Shown in pieces: positions 31,772 through 40,782 of a stretch of DNA of 42,856 nucleotides. Position 1 is the first letter of the stretch; every line of letters starts with the position of its first letter. The stretch covers positions 1 through 42,856 of the forward strand of contig JAJDAT010000033.1 in the NCBI GenBank assembly GCA_029261715.1, read 5' to 3'. A program made the position numbers and the translations under genes. The notes beneath the pieces were generated by a model. That model ran no database searches, was not told the origin of the DNA, and was given only the letters and a program-made list of their open reading frames with translations. Source of the stretch: Nitrospinia bacterium. GTDB taxonomy: Bacteria > Nitrospinota > Nitrospinia > Nitrospinales > JAJDAT01.

Positions 31772-34180
31772 ATGATGAAACAACCTTTCTATAAGCATTG
31801 TTGGCTTGTTCTTTTATTTAACGGAAACATTTTTTCTCGCCTACTACATAAGCTATTACTTGTTTTAACGTTTTCCTTTCTATTTGTTCAATCCAGTCAA
31901 GCTATCAAGAGCGATTCTGACCTTAGTTTTTTGACCTCCACAGAACGCCAATGGTTGCAAAACCACCCTACAATAAACCTGGCTCCAGACCCCGAATTTT
32001 TACCCATTGAATTTATTGATGCAAATGGAAACTACGAAGGGATTGCGGCAGATTATGTCCGGTTAATCGAAAAAAAATTAGGGGTTCGATTCAATATTTT
32101 AAAATTCAATAATTGGACTGAGGTTTTGGAAAAAACCAAAAAGAGGGAAAGCGATATGTGGGGAGCGGCAACGCCTACTCCCCAACGGCTGAATTACATG
32201 CTATTCACCAAGCCGCTGATAAAATTGCCTTCAATCATATTGGTAAAGAAGAATGTCGATAAGTCGTTAAACTCAATTGAATCTTTTAAAGGAATGAGGA
32301 TTGCCGCTATTCAAGGGTATGCCATCCATGACTATCTCACAAAACAATATCCAGGATTAAAGATAGATACGGTTCCTGATATTCAAACAGGTTTAAAAAA
32401 GGTCTCGTTTGGTTTGGTCGATGCAATGGCCGTCAATATTGCGATCGCCACTTATTACATAGAGAAAGGAGGCATTGCCAATCTGCGAGTTGCAGGAGAG
32501 GTTGGATACACTAATAAATGGGCTCTCGCTTCTAGATCGGACTGGCCGACGCTTAATGTGATTCTAGAAAAAGCGTTAGCCGAAATAAGTGAAGCAGAGA
32601 GGAAAGTAATTTATAGAAAATGGGTCGGTATAAGAATTGAAAGCGGTTTTTCATTAAAACAATTTTTGATTTTATTTTTTAGCGCCGTCGCAGTTTTCGG
32701 AATCGTAGGTATTATTATTTGGAACGCATCTCTCAAACAACAGGTTCAATTGAGAACCATTGAGCTTAATAAGAAAAACGAAGAACTTAACGACGCAAAT
32801 GCTGCCAAGAGCGTCTTTCTTGCGAATATGAGTCATGAAATCCGGACTCCAATGAACGCAATTTTAGGGTATGCGCAAATATTAGAACGCGATGATAGTT
32901 TAAATAAGGACCAAAAGGATTCCCTTCGGAATGTATTGTCTAGTGGTACGCATTTACTAAATTTGATAAACGAAATTCTTGATTTATCAAAAATTGAAGC
33001 TGGCAGGATGGAGCTTAATTTGTCAGATTTTGATTTAAAAGAAATCAGCAAAGATATGTCAGCTATGTTTGGTTTGCGTTGTAAAGAAAAGAATCTTTCG
33101 TGGAAAAATGAATGGTTGCTAGAGACTTCGGCATGGGTGGTTGGCGACGAAACAAAACTCAGACAAGTTTTGATAAACCTTCTCGGGAACGCCGTGAAAT
33201 TTACCGATTATGGAGAAGTCGCTCTCAATATAAAAATAGGGTCAAATGATTTGTATACGTTTGAAGTTTTTGACTCTGGGGCGGGAATTCCAGAAGAAGT
33301 GCAAAAGCAGATTTTTGAACCTTTTAAACAAGATTACGAAGGCTCTACTAAAGGCGGCACTGGATTAGGTCTTGCGATTTCAAAAACACAAGTAGATTTG
33401 ATGGGTGGGAACCTTCAGGTTGATTCTGAAATGGGTAAAGGGTCTCGTTTTTATTTTTCAGTCGAGCTTCTACCTGCGATAAAACAATCTAATACAAAGG
33501 AGATTGAAAAATATAAACACGTGAAAGGTTTGGCTCAAAAATATTCATTAAAGATTCTTGTCGTGGACGATGTTAAAGAAAACCGGGAAGTTTTAACAAA
33601 GTTTTTACGAGGGTTGAATATTAAAGTTGAAGTGGCGAAAAATGGAAAAGTGGCCACAGACAAAATTCAAACCGAGTCTTACGATCTCGTCTTTATGGAC
33701 TTGAGGATGCCAGTTATGGATGGTCTTCAGGCGTGTGTTTTTATAAAAACTATTTTACATAAAAAAAGCTTGAAGGTTGTTGGGTTGTCCGCTTCGGTTT
33801 ACGATTATTCAACTGAACAGGTACAAAACGCAGGGTTTGACGACTTCCTTCTCAAGCCCTTCAAAACAGAAGAGATTATAGGCTGTATAGACAAGCTCCT
33901 TTCTTTGGAATGGGAGAGAGAAAATAAAGACCCGTCTTCAAATGACGACACTACTCAAAAATCGGATCTTTCTAATATTCAATTGCCTGAAAAATTATAT
34001 GTAAGCTTAAAGAATTCTGCTGACGATTTTAATTTGACTCAATTCTCAGAGGCTTTAAAAGAGTTAGAGCAGATGGGAATGGAGGGAGCGGGATTGGCAA
34101 GGGAGATAAATGAGTACTTAAAAACTTACGATTTTATCTCCATTCAACAAGTTTTAGAGAAAATAAATAAGAACCGCTAG
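31772..34180 (+). CDS. hybrid histidine kinase with periplasmic solute-binding sensor domain
   Basis: An 802-residue BvgS-like protein. N-terminal hydrophobic signal (about 20-42), SBP_bac_3 sensor (60-290; LAPDPEFLPIEFIDANGNYEGIAADYVRLI), membrane helix (about 298-320), HisKA with His355 in MSHEIRTPMN, HATPase (N box GNAVKF, DSGAGI, GGTGLGLAIS), a receiver with Asp643 (VFMDLRMPVMDG), and a 120-residue helical end without a clear Hpt His. It would sense an amino acid or other small ligand outside the inner membrane. ATG 31772 is taken; TTG 31763 and ATG 31775 are also possible. Its stop overlaps the convergent membrane gene by four bases. No output regulator is adjacent. Confidence 0.88.
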   Translation: MMKQPFYKHCWLVLLFNGNIFSRLLHKLLLVLTFSFLFVQSSQAIKSDSDLSFLTSTERQWLQNHPTINLAPDPEFLPIEFIDANGNYEGIAADYVRLIEKKLGVRFNILKFNNWTEVLEKTKKRESDMWGAATPTPQRLNYMLFTKPLIKLPSIILVKKNVDKSLNSIESFKGMRIAAIQGYAIHDYLTKQYPGLKIDTVPDIQTGLKKVSFGLVDAMAVNIAIATYYIEKGGIANLRVAGEVGYTNKWALASRSDWPTLNVILEKALAEISEAERKVIYRKWVGIRIESGFSLKQFLILFFSAVAVFGIVGIIIWNASLKQQVQLRTIELNKKNEELNDANAAKSVFLANMSHEIRTPMNAILGYAQILERDDSLNKDQKDSLRNVLSSGTHLLNLINEILDLSKIEAGRMELNLSDFDLKEISKDMSAMFGLRCKEKNLSWKNEWLLETSAWVVGDETKLRQVLINLLGNAVKFTDYGEVALNIKIGSNDLYTFEVFDSGAGIPEEVQKQIFEPFKQDYEGSTKGGTGLGLAISKTQVDLMGGNLQVDSEMGKGSRFYFSVELLPAIKQSNTKEIEKYKHVKGLAQKYSLKILVVDDVKENREVLTKFLRGLNIKVEVAKNGKVATDKIQTESYDLVFMDLRMPVMDGLQACVFIKTILHKKSLKVVGLSASVYDYSTEQVQNAGFDDFLLKPFKTEEIIGCIDKLLSLEWERENKDPSSNDDTTQKSDLSNIQLPEKLYVSLKNSADDFNLTQFSEALKELEQMGMEGAGLAREINEYLKTYDFISIQQVLEKINKNR

Positions 34181-34518
34181 CTTACTCCAAAAAATGTAGC
34201 TATTATTTTATATTGGTAAGCGCTTAGGTATCCAGATGCGGCGCTTAAAACCAGAGATAAGAATAAAAATTGATAAGCTTTCCCGCGTTCTATCCGCATT
34301 TGTAGAATATCTATTAAAAAGCCTAAGCACATAATTCCAAAAAATATGACCCTCTGGGCTTTCCAAATAATATCTTCCCGCTCCAATGGCTCTGTTCTAA
34401 ATCCTGGAAAGTAAGATTCGTCGATAAATCCTAAAGCATGAAGGCCAATAAGAAATAGAGCCCAGATCTTTAAAATAAGGTCCAGGGTTTCTTGTTCATT
34501 CCGCTTATTTTCTTCCAA
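34177..34518 (-). CDS. small membrane protein
   Basis: A 113-residue protein with three hydrophobic segments (about 12-27, 52-69 and 82-108) and an acidic-basic N terminus (MEENKRNEQETL). It overlaps the end of the hybrid kinase gene by four bases, tail to tail. No family was recognised and no motif is visible. The frame has a normal composition, but support is limited to its coding look and hydrophobic pattern. Confidence 0.5.
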   Translation of the reverse strand: MEENKRNEQETLDLILKIWALFLIGLHALGFIDESYFPGFRTEPLEREDIIWKAQRVIFFGIMCLGFLIDILQMRIERGKAYQFLFLSLVLSAASGYLSAYQYKIIATFFGVS

Positions 34519-34755
34519 TAGTTTTCAAACTCATTAATACTAATGAGCGCCTCAAAAAATTATTTTTAATGAGTAACGAATTTTTATGGTTATCATTTTC
34601 CCATGATTCTTTGTGAAAATGAAGAATTAGAAGAGCAAGATCAGGTTTAGTCAATTTTGAAAGCTCGGCGATAAGTAATTCTTCTTGACAATTACCCCGT
34701 TTAGGGAGAAAAAGAGGAATGTCTTCTCAATTAACCTGAAAAAAAGGTTTTCCAA

Positions 34756-35253
34756 ATGACCAGGTTCTATTTTGTTTTAGCGATTCTCTTAATTGCCTTT
34801 CCGACTTTTGCTGAAGAAACTAATATCCCAAGTTGTTACCAGTTGGTTAAAGGTAGGGAATTCCCAGGAACGACAAAACCCTGTTCATTGCATCATGTTA
34901 AAAAAGATACCGCTTCGAAAATAATTAATAAACAATTGGGAATGAGAAATATTAAAGAGGACTGGTATTTTTGGATAAATAAAAAAGAAATTGAAAGATG
35001 GACAACAGAAAAATTGTGGGTCAATTTAGTGGTTGCAATTAGTTCAGTTCAATCTTTGCATAATAAAAATGCAGATCTTTATTTTGCTTATCCCCCGGAA
35101 ACAGACGCGTTGAAAAAAAGTTTTTTGAAAAATGGAATTTCTGATGCATCGATTATCGGTCATGCAAAATTTATAGCCACAACCAAAACTTCAAAGGATT
35201 ATAAGTATCCGGAAAAACATCACCAAAATACTTATACTTTGACCATTAATTAG
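34756..35253 (+). CDS. exported protein of unknown function
   Basis: A 165-residue protein with a typical signal peptide (MTRFYFVLAILLIAFPTFAEE, cleaved near 19). The mature protein starts with two cysteines 21 apart (PSCYQLV, TKPCSLHH), likely a disulfide, followed by an alpha/beta-like part with NLVVAISSVQSLHNKNADLYFAYPPETDALKKSF and ISDASIIGHAKFIATTKT. No family was recognised. A ribosome binding site is not obvious (AAAAAGG 11 bases upstream). It stands alone between opposite-strand genes. Confidence 0.6.
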   Translation: MTRFYFVLAILLIAFPTFAEETNIPSCYQLVKGREFPGTTKPCSLHHVKKDTASKIINKQLGMRNIKEDWYFWINKKEIERWTTEKLWVNLVVAISSVQSLHNKNADLYFAYPPETDALKKSFLKNGISDASIIGHAKFIATTKTSKDYKYPEKHHQNTYTLTIN

Positions 35254-35276
35254 CTCGGAAAACTGATTTTTCTAGG

Positions 35277-35549
35277 TTAATTAAATATCGACTTTATTGT
35301 TGAAATAATCGTGGCTCCTCCCGCTATTATAAGCAAACTCCGCTTAATAGAAGAAACGTCGCCCACAATCCCATTTGTTCCTTTCAAACCATAGAGTGAT
35401 TTTTTTAGGCCGTCTATTTCGTTTTGCATATTTTCGACCCTGATTGATATTTTTGCGTATTCAATTTGGATCTCTAGAATTTTGCCATGCTGCTCTAGGA
35501 TTTTTTTTACGCCTTGTCCAATTTCGTCTAAATCTTTCTCGAATCTCAC
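35277..35549 (-). CDS. coiled-coil protein with C-terminal membrane helix
   Basis: A 90-residue protein: residues 1-60 form a helix with heptads (KDLDEIGQGVKKILEQHGKI, ISIRVENMQNEIDGLKKSL), and residues 69-86 form a hydrophobic helix (SLLIIAGGATIISTI). The layout resembles XhlA/holin-associated or small tail-anchored proteins. The GTG start overlaps the stop of the receiver gene (GTGA), which shows translational coupling. Together with the receiver it forms a two-gene unit controlled from the operators at 35971-36046. Role unknown; a partner of the receiver is the simplest guess. Confidence 0.6.
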   Translation of the reverse strand: MRFEKDLDEIGQGVKKILEQHGKILEIQIEYAKISIRVENMQNEIDGLKKSLYGLKGTNGIVGDVSSIKRSLLIIAGGATIISTIKSIFN

Positions 35550-35932
35550 AATTTACCCGCAAAGTGACAGTTTTCTTTATATGTGTTTATAGAGTCCCGA
35601 ATCATACTGAATAACTCAACGGTTAGAAGGTTTTTCGAGATTACGGATATTGCCCCTAAAGCTTTTGCTTCTTCATTTAAACCGGGATATTCAGAATCAG
35701 TAACAATTAAAAGTGGAGTATTATATGTTTCTTTAAAGTTGGTTTGTTTTAAGAACTCTATCCCACTAATTCCGTTAAGCCTGTAATCCAAAAAAACGCA
35801 ATCCAGTTCTGTCTCATTCAGAATTTCAACCCCACTTTTAATCGAATCCGCTTCAAACAAAGTACAATCCTTTAGAGTCTTTCTAACAAGCTTGCGATAA
35901 ATTTCATCGTCGTCAATGATCAATATTTTCAT
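35546..35932 (-). CDS. single-domain response regulator
   Basis: A 128-residue receiver domain: acidic pocket IIDDDE (Asp7-Asp9), phospho-Asp49 in VFLDYRLNGISG, Thr in LIVTDSE and Lys in VISKNLL. No output domain is present. It is different from cheY (lacks the YIVKPF ending). Transcription runs leftwards, and its predicted promoter is covered by the operator at 35971-35998, so its expression is probably governed by the divergent S24 repressor. It overlaps the next gene by four bases. It may act on the coiled-coil protein or as a phosphate relay for one of the nearby kinases. Confidence 0.82.
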   Translation of the reverse strand: MKILIIDDDEIYRKLVRKTLKDCTLFEADSIKSGVEILNETELDCVFLDYRLNGISGIEFLKQTNFKETYNTPLLIVTDSEYPGLNEEAKALGAISVISKNLLTVELFSMIRDSINTYKENCHFAGKL

Positions 35933-35970
35933 ATTTAGTTGTTTCCCAAATAAATTTTTCTAAATCTTCC

Positions 35971-35998
35971 ATTAAAAGTAAGAAAACTTACTTTTAAT
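35971..35998. promoter_or_regulatory. operator O1 for the S24 repressor
   Basis: ATTAAAAGTAAG (35971-35982) and CTTACTTTTAAT (35987-35998) are perfect 12-bp inverted copies around AAAA. Its centre TAAG-N4-CTTA recurs at O2. It covers the -10 box and start of the leftward promoter, a repressing position. Confidence 0.7.
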
Positions 35999-36025
35999 GA
36001 TAAATTATAATAAAACTTATGTCAA
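35997..36025 (-). promoter_or_regulatory. leftward promoter of the receiver/coiled-coil unit
   Basis: On the minus strand TTGACA (36025-36020), 17-base spacer, TATCAT (36002-35997; five of six). Transcription would begin near 35990, inside O1. Confidence 0.6.
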
Positions 36026-36030
36026 TATGT

Positions 36031-36046
36031 TATAAGATAACTTATA
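36031..36046. promoter_or_regulatory. operator O2 for the S24 repressor
   Basis: TATAAG (36031-36036), ATAA spacer, CTTATA (36041-36046) form a perfect 6-bp inverted repeat with the same TAAG-N4-CTTA core as O1. Its last base is the A of the repressor's ATG, a position suited to autoregulation. Confidence 0.6.
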
Positions 36047-36687
36047 TGAAAACTTTGGGATCTAGATTGAAAGAACGTAGGAAGGAATTAGGGCTGACCC
36101 AAAAAGAAATTGCCAATGGAGTTGGCATTTCTTCTGTCGCCGTGACTTATTGGGAAAAGGATATAACAACGCCGTTAAGCGGACACATGAATAAGCTTTG
36201 TAAATTACTTCGATGTACCGATGAGTGGCTTTTGTACGGCAAAGGTATTAATGAGTTGATTGGCGTGTCAGACGATATCTTTATTGTTAAAAAAGTGCCG
36301 TTAATTTCATTAACCCAGGCTGGTAATTGGCAAAAAATAATTAAAAATTTTAAACCTGGAGAGTTTGACGAATGGAAAAATATTTCGACTGACTTAAATC
36401 CGAATTCCTTTGCCATAAGGATGGAAGGGGATTCAATGGTGAATTCGACGGGAGGAGTGTCGATTCCACAAGGTTCTATCGTTGCCGTTGACACTAAGAT
36501 CAAAGCGAAGAATGGCGATATTGTTGTCGCAAAAATAAATGAGTTCAAACAAACCACTTTGAAGAAGATTGAATTCGACCCTCCATATACTTATTTAAAA
36601 CCTCTAAACTCTAATTACAAAACAATCCCCACCGATAAACCTGTTACGGTCATTGGAGTAGTCAAACAAGTGATTTTTGATTTATAA
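36046..36687 (+). CDS. CI/LexA-like repressor: HTH plus S24 peptidase domain
   Basis: A 213-residue repressor. Residues 3-65 are an HTH_3 DNA-binding domain (LGLTQKEIANGVGISSVAVTYWEKD). The C-terminal S24 domain has the Ala92-Gly93 self-cleavage site in LTQAGNW, nucleophile Ser130 in MEGDSM and the base Lys173 in TTLKKI, all as in CI and LexA. It should therefore self-cleave on RecA filaments or another signal. ATG 36046 is preferred over ATG 36019 because it starts directly before the HTH. It is divergent from the receiver gene with two operators in between. It resembles a phage switch, but no other phage genes are nearby. Confidence 0.88.
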   Translation: MKTLGSRLKERRKELGLTQKEIANGVGISSVAVTYWEKDITTPLSGHMNKLCKLLRCTDEWLLYGKGINELIGVSDDIFIVKKVPLISLTQAGNWQKIIKNFKPGEFDEWKNISTDLNPNSFAIRMEGDSMVNSTGGVSIPQGSIVAVDTKIKAKNGDIVVAKINEFKQTTLKKIEFDPPYTYLKPLNSNYKTIPTDKPVTVIGVVKQVIFDL

Positions 36688-36957
36688 ATTTAAAAATACG
36701 GGTTTTTTACCTGGCAACCTCTCTTAAAAATAAGGCTTCTTAAATTTTATAATTTTAATCTCTGTCTATATTTGAGAGCTTAAAAGTAATCCTTTTTTAT
36801 ACTTTAAATAATATGAGGGCTACGCAAGAATCGTTTACTATTTGCAAATTTCTTTGATCGTCAGTACATTATTAAAATCTTTGCAATCAGAAATAAAAGT
36901 GGGCTGTTTCCTTCGACAAAACGTTGGGCCGCGCTAAATAGTTGATGTTACGTTTTT
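36688..36957. other. 270-base intergenic region before the MASE1 kinase gene
   Basis: AT-rich, without open frame or RNA gene that I can support. It should hold the kinase operon promoter, but no convincing -35/-10 or -24/-12 pair was found. Confidence 0.35.
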
Positions 36958-39900
36958 ATGAAGCTCAAGAATAAAAACATTCCAATAGTGATTAGGATAT
37001 TTTTGCTGGCATTAGCATATTTTTTAGCGGGTTATTTTAGCTTAGAAGTGTTGATGGTACCGGGAAGCGTAGCTCCTATAATTCCTGCGGCGGGAATATC
37101 CTTTTTGGGAATTTATTTTTTTGGATATAAAGCCTGGCCAGGAGTTATGTTTGGCTCAATTGGACTTGATTTTGCTTTATGGTTTGGTGTCCCCGATTTT
37201 ACCTATATCAATAAACCAATCATTTCATTAGGTGTCGCCACTGGAGCTACACTACAAGCTCTTCTTGTAACTTGGTCTTTTAAAAGATTTTGCAATCCGG
37301 CTAAATTTCTTTACAAAGCTAAAAATGGCATTTTGTTTGTTGCTTTACCAGCGGGTTTATTCGCTGTAGTGAGTCCATTAATAGGCACTTTAGTGATTTA
37401 CCTAAATGGAGCTGACGATTGGAGCAATTTTGTAACGTATTTAGTAATCGGGTGGTTAGCTGAAGCGGCGGGGATTTTAATGCTAGTTCCCTTTTTATGG
37501 GTTTATTTTTCCCCATTCCCTTCAATTAAATGGAAAGACAATATTTTTGAATTTTCCTTTTTTTGTTTTTCTTTATTCATAGTAAATCAAATTGTATTTG
37601 GAAAAATAATTGGAAATCCTCATTACCCTCTAGTTTATTTGCTTTTTCCTTTTTTAGTTTGGGCAGTTTTTCGATTCAATACTCTATCGACTCTAGTTAC
37701 TTCTTTTTTAATTTGTTGTTTTGCAATTTCGGGGACTTTAAATGAAGGGGGGCCGTTTGTTGGTCGCTCAAACCTTGAGATGCTACTTTTACTTCAAACT
37801 TATTGTTGGTTCGTTATGGCTACGGCTTTAACTTTGATCGGAGCAGTTTCGGAAAGAGTTGCTTCAGAAAATAAGTTAAAAGAATCGAATAGACTATTGG
37901 ATTCGATTCGTGAAATTCAGAATGAATATATGACGAAAATCCAACCCAAGATTTTGTTCGAGGATTTATTAAAAGAGTTCATTGATTTAACGGATAGCGC
38001 CTTTGGTTTTATTGGCGAAATTTTACGTGACGATGAGGGGAGGCCATATTTTAAAGCCTACTCGGTTACGAATACTGCTTGGGATGAATCAACTAAGGAG
38101 CTTTACGATAAAAATTCTGGGATTGGTCTCGAATTTCGCAATATGGATACTCTTTTTGGACAAGCTATCATTAGCGAAAAAGCGGTTATTTCAAATACTC
38201 CTAAACAAGATCCTCTTAGTCATGGGCTTCCACCTGGACATCCCGAATTAAAATCATTTTTAGGTATCCCAATACATGTTGATAGGAAGTTGGTAGGATT
38301 GGTGGGGGTTGCTAATAACGCTCAAGGTTATAGAGAAGAAATAATTAAATTCTTGGACCCGTTAATTTCTACTAGCGGTCAGTTAATTTTAAAATTTCGA
38401 AAAGAAACCGAGCGACTGGAAATCGAAAGTCAACTGAGGTTAGAGAGGGAAAAACTTAAATCAATTGCGGACAAACTTCCTGTTCTTGTTGCTTACGTAG
38501 ATTCAGAAATGCGTTATCAATTTAATAATAAAGCTTATTTTGACTGGATGGGATTAGATCCTCAAGAGCTACGTGGGAAAAAAGTTGAGGAGGTCTTAGG
38601 CGCAAAAGGATTCATGTCTATAAAACCCTACATTGAATCTGTATTAAAAGGGGAGCCTCAATATTATGAAACTAGACTTCCTCATCCGAAAAGAGATGAG
38701 TTACGTTATATAGCGGCATCTTACATTCCGCACAAAAATTCAAAAGGGGAAATCGAAGGATACACTGCTTTGATTCAAGATCTGACAGATAGAAAGAAAG
38801 CCGAAGAGGAGGTTGCCGAGAGAGAACGACTATTAAAAAGTATTATGGATAATACCCCGGCGATCATATTTATGAAAGATATGCAGGGACGTTACCTTCT
38901 GGTTAACAAAAAAAATGAAGAAGTTATTGGTCTGAAAAATGAGGAAATAGTTGGAAAAAACACTCATCAACTTTTTCCAAAAGAAATAGCGGATAATTTT
39001 GTAGAAAATGATCAAAGGGTAATGAAAGAATTAAGGCCAATCGAAGTTGAGGAGATAGTTCCACATAATGGCGATTTAAAGACGGTGCTTTCGGTCCAAT
39101 TTCCCTTATTGTATGAAGACGGAACCCCTTACGGTATCTGCGGTATATCAACTGATATCACAGAAAGAAAAAACGCTGAAAAAAAACTACAAGATTATAA
39201 AGACCAATTAGAAAATATAATTCAGGAAAGAACAAAAGAATTAACGGAAGCTAACGTAAAGCTAAACGAAATCACTACCGAGTTACAAATCAGTGAAGAA
39301 AGGGTCAAGTTTGCTCTTGAAGCGACGACTAATGGTTTTTGGGATTGGAATTTAGAAACTGACGAAATTTTTTTTAGCGATACCTGGATGGAGTCGTTAG
39401 GTTATAAACCAGGCGAAGTGGATTCAAGTTTAGATACCTGGAAAAAACTGGTCCACCCAATAGATATGCCGAAAGTTATGGAAAAATTAGCTTCGCATTT
39501 AGAGGGGGAAACTCCTTTTTACCAGTGCGAAAATCGGCTTCTCACCAAGTCCGGCCATTGGCGTTGGAATCTAGATCGCGGTAAGGTCGTAAAACGAGAC
39601 TCCAAAGGAGTTCCGTTAAGAATGGTAGGATCTGATACTGATATTACAGAGCGAAAATTAGCGGAAGAAGCTGTAAAGATTAGTCAAACGGAGTTAGCCC
39701 AGGCTCAAGAAATAACTCAACTTGGGAGTTGGTCGTACGATGTCGAAGCGAACCACTTGCGTTGGTCGAACGAAGTCTACCGGATATTCGGGTTGAAACC
39801 TGATAAATTTACCGCTAGCTATGAAGCTTTTTTGGAAAGAGTTCATCCCGATGATAGAGAGTTTGTGGATAAGGCAAACAAAGAATCTATTTATGAAAAG

Positions 39901-40782
39901 AAGCAATATGATATTGAACATCGTATTGTTTTGAAAGATGGATCCATAAAGTTCGTACACGAACGATCCAAAACTTTTTATGATGATGATGGGAACCCGC
40001 AACGAGTTGTTGGAACTGTACACGATATTACCGGACGGAAACATGCGGAAGAAGAACTTAAAAAATCGCAAGATCAAATCTTGCATATGGAAAAACTTTC
40101 AGCGTTGGGTAAATTAACGGGATCTATCGCTCATGAGTTTAACAATCCAATTTATGGAACTAAAATAATTTTAGAGCAATTGAGAGACGAAGCCAATTTA
40201 AGCGATCAGCAAAGCAAGGGGCTCGACTTAGCAATTAAAGAATGTTATAGAATGGCGGATCTTATCGTTAAGCTTAGGGATTTTTATCAACCAACCTCTA
40301 AAAAACCTGAAAGAGTCGATATTCATGATTTGTTATTCGACGTCTTGCTTTTGATGAAAAATAAATTCAAAGAAAAGAAAGTTTCTATAGTGAGCGAGCT
40401 TGCAGAAGCATTACCAGAAGTAGTTGTTGTGGGCGATCAAATTAAGCAAGTTCTTTTAAATGTTATCCAGAATGCAGAAGATTCATTTATAAATTCATCA
40501 CTTGAAAATAAAATAACAATAAAAACAGAAGTCAGCGGATTTAATATTTATCTTCATGTTGAAGACAATGGAGTGGGAATATCCAAAGAAAATATAAAAA
40601 ATCTTTTCGATCCTTTTTTTACGACGAAACCTGCCGTAAAAGGCACAGGATTAGGGCTCTCGATAAGTCATGGTATTATTAAAGATCATGGGGGAAGTAT
40701 AGAGGCAAAAAGCAAGCTTGGAACGGGATCTACTTTTTCAATCAAATTACCGGTCAAGGAAGTTGGAAATGAAAAGTCATAA
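36958..40782 (+). CDS. MASE1-GAF-PAS multi-domain sensor histidine kinase
   Basis: A 1274-residue kinase. The first 300 residues are a MASE1 membrane sensor with about eight hydrophobic segments (LALAYFLAGYFSLEV, AAGISFLGIYFFGYKAWPGV). Then come a GAF domain (about 328-481), four PAS domains (about 500-611, 622-735, 778-898 and 911-1026, the latter two with PAC motifs DTDITERK and VHDITGRK), a short coiled coil between PAS2 and PAS3, HisKA with His1059 (GSIAHEFNNPIYG), and HATPase (NVIQNAEDSF, DNGVGI, GTGLGLSIS). It integrates several internal signals. The stop overlaps the start of the regulator gene by 14 bases, so the pair is a two-component operon. Confidence 0.92.
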   Translation: MKLKNKNIPIVIRIFLLALAYFLAGYFSLEVLMVPGSVAPIIPAAGISFLGIYFFGYKAWPGVMFGSIGLDFALWFGVPDFTYINKPIISLGVATGATLQALLVTWSFKRFCNPAKFLYKAKNGILFVALPAGLFAVVSPLIGTLVIYLNGADDWSNFVTYLVIGWLAEAAGILMLVPFLWVYFSPFPSIKWKDNIFEFSFFCFSLFIVNQIVFGKIIGNPHYPLVYLLFPFLVWAVFRFNTLSTLVTSFLICCFAISGTLNEGGPFVGRSNLEMLLLLQTYCWFVMATALTLIGAVSERVASENKLKESNRLLDSIREIQNEYMTKIQPKILFEDLLKEFIDLTDSAFGFIGEILRDDEGRPYFKAYSVTNTAWDESTKELYDKNSGIGLEFRNMDTLFGQAIISEKAVISNTPKQDPLSHGLPPGHPELKSFLGIPIHVDRKLVGLVGVANNAQGYREEIIKFLDPLISTSGQLILKFRKETERLEIESQLRLEREKLKSIADKLPVLVAYVDSEMRYQFNNKAYFDWMGLDPQELRGKKVEEVLGAKGFMSIKPYIESVLKGEPQYYETRLPHPKRDELRYIAASYIPHKNSKGEIEGYTALIQDLTDRKKAEEEVAERERLLKSIMDNTPAIIFMKDMQGRYLLVNKKNEEVIGLKNEEIVGKNTHQLFPKEIADNFVENDQRVMKELRPIEVEEIVPHNGDLKTVLSVQFPLLYEDGTPYGICGISTDITERKNAEKKLQDYKDQLENIIQERTKELTEANVKLNEITTELQISEERVKFALEATTNGFWDWNLETDEIFFSDTWMESLGYKPGEVDSSLDTWKKLVHPIDMPKVMEKLASHLEGETPFYQCENRLLTKSGHWRWNLDRGKVVKRDSKGVPLRMVGSDTDITERKLAEEAVKISQTELAQAQEITQLGSWSYDVEANHLRWSNEVYRIFGLKPDKFTASYEAFLERVHPDDREFVDKANKESIYEKKQYDIEHRIVLKDGSIKFVHERSKTFYDDDGNPQRVVGTVHDITGRKHAEEELKKSQDQILHMEKLSALGKLTGSIAHEFNNPIYGTKIILEQLRDEANLSDQQSKGLDLAIKECYRMADLIVKLRDFYQPTSKKPERVDIHDLLFDVLLLMKNKFKEKKVSIVSELAEALPEVVVVGDQIKQVLLNVIQNAEDSFINSSLENKITIKTEVSGFNIYLHVEDNGVGISKENIKNLFDPFFTTKPAVKGTGLGLSISHGIIKDHGGSIEAKSKLGTGSTFSIKLPVKEVGNEKS

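Noticed and set aside
36019-36045. Upstream ATG for the S24 repressor
   Set aside because: It would add nine residues before the HTH with no family match and lies between the two operators; ATG 36046 directly precedes the HTH.
35277-36687. Prophage
   Set aside because: Apart from the CI-like repressor and the holin-like small protein there are no capsid, tail, replication or integrase genes around it.
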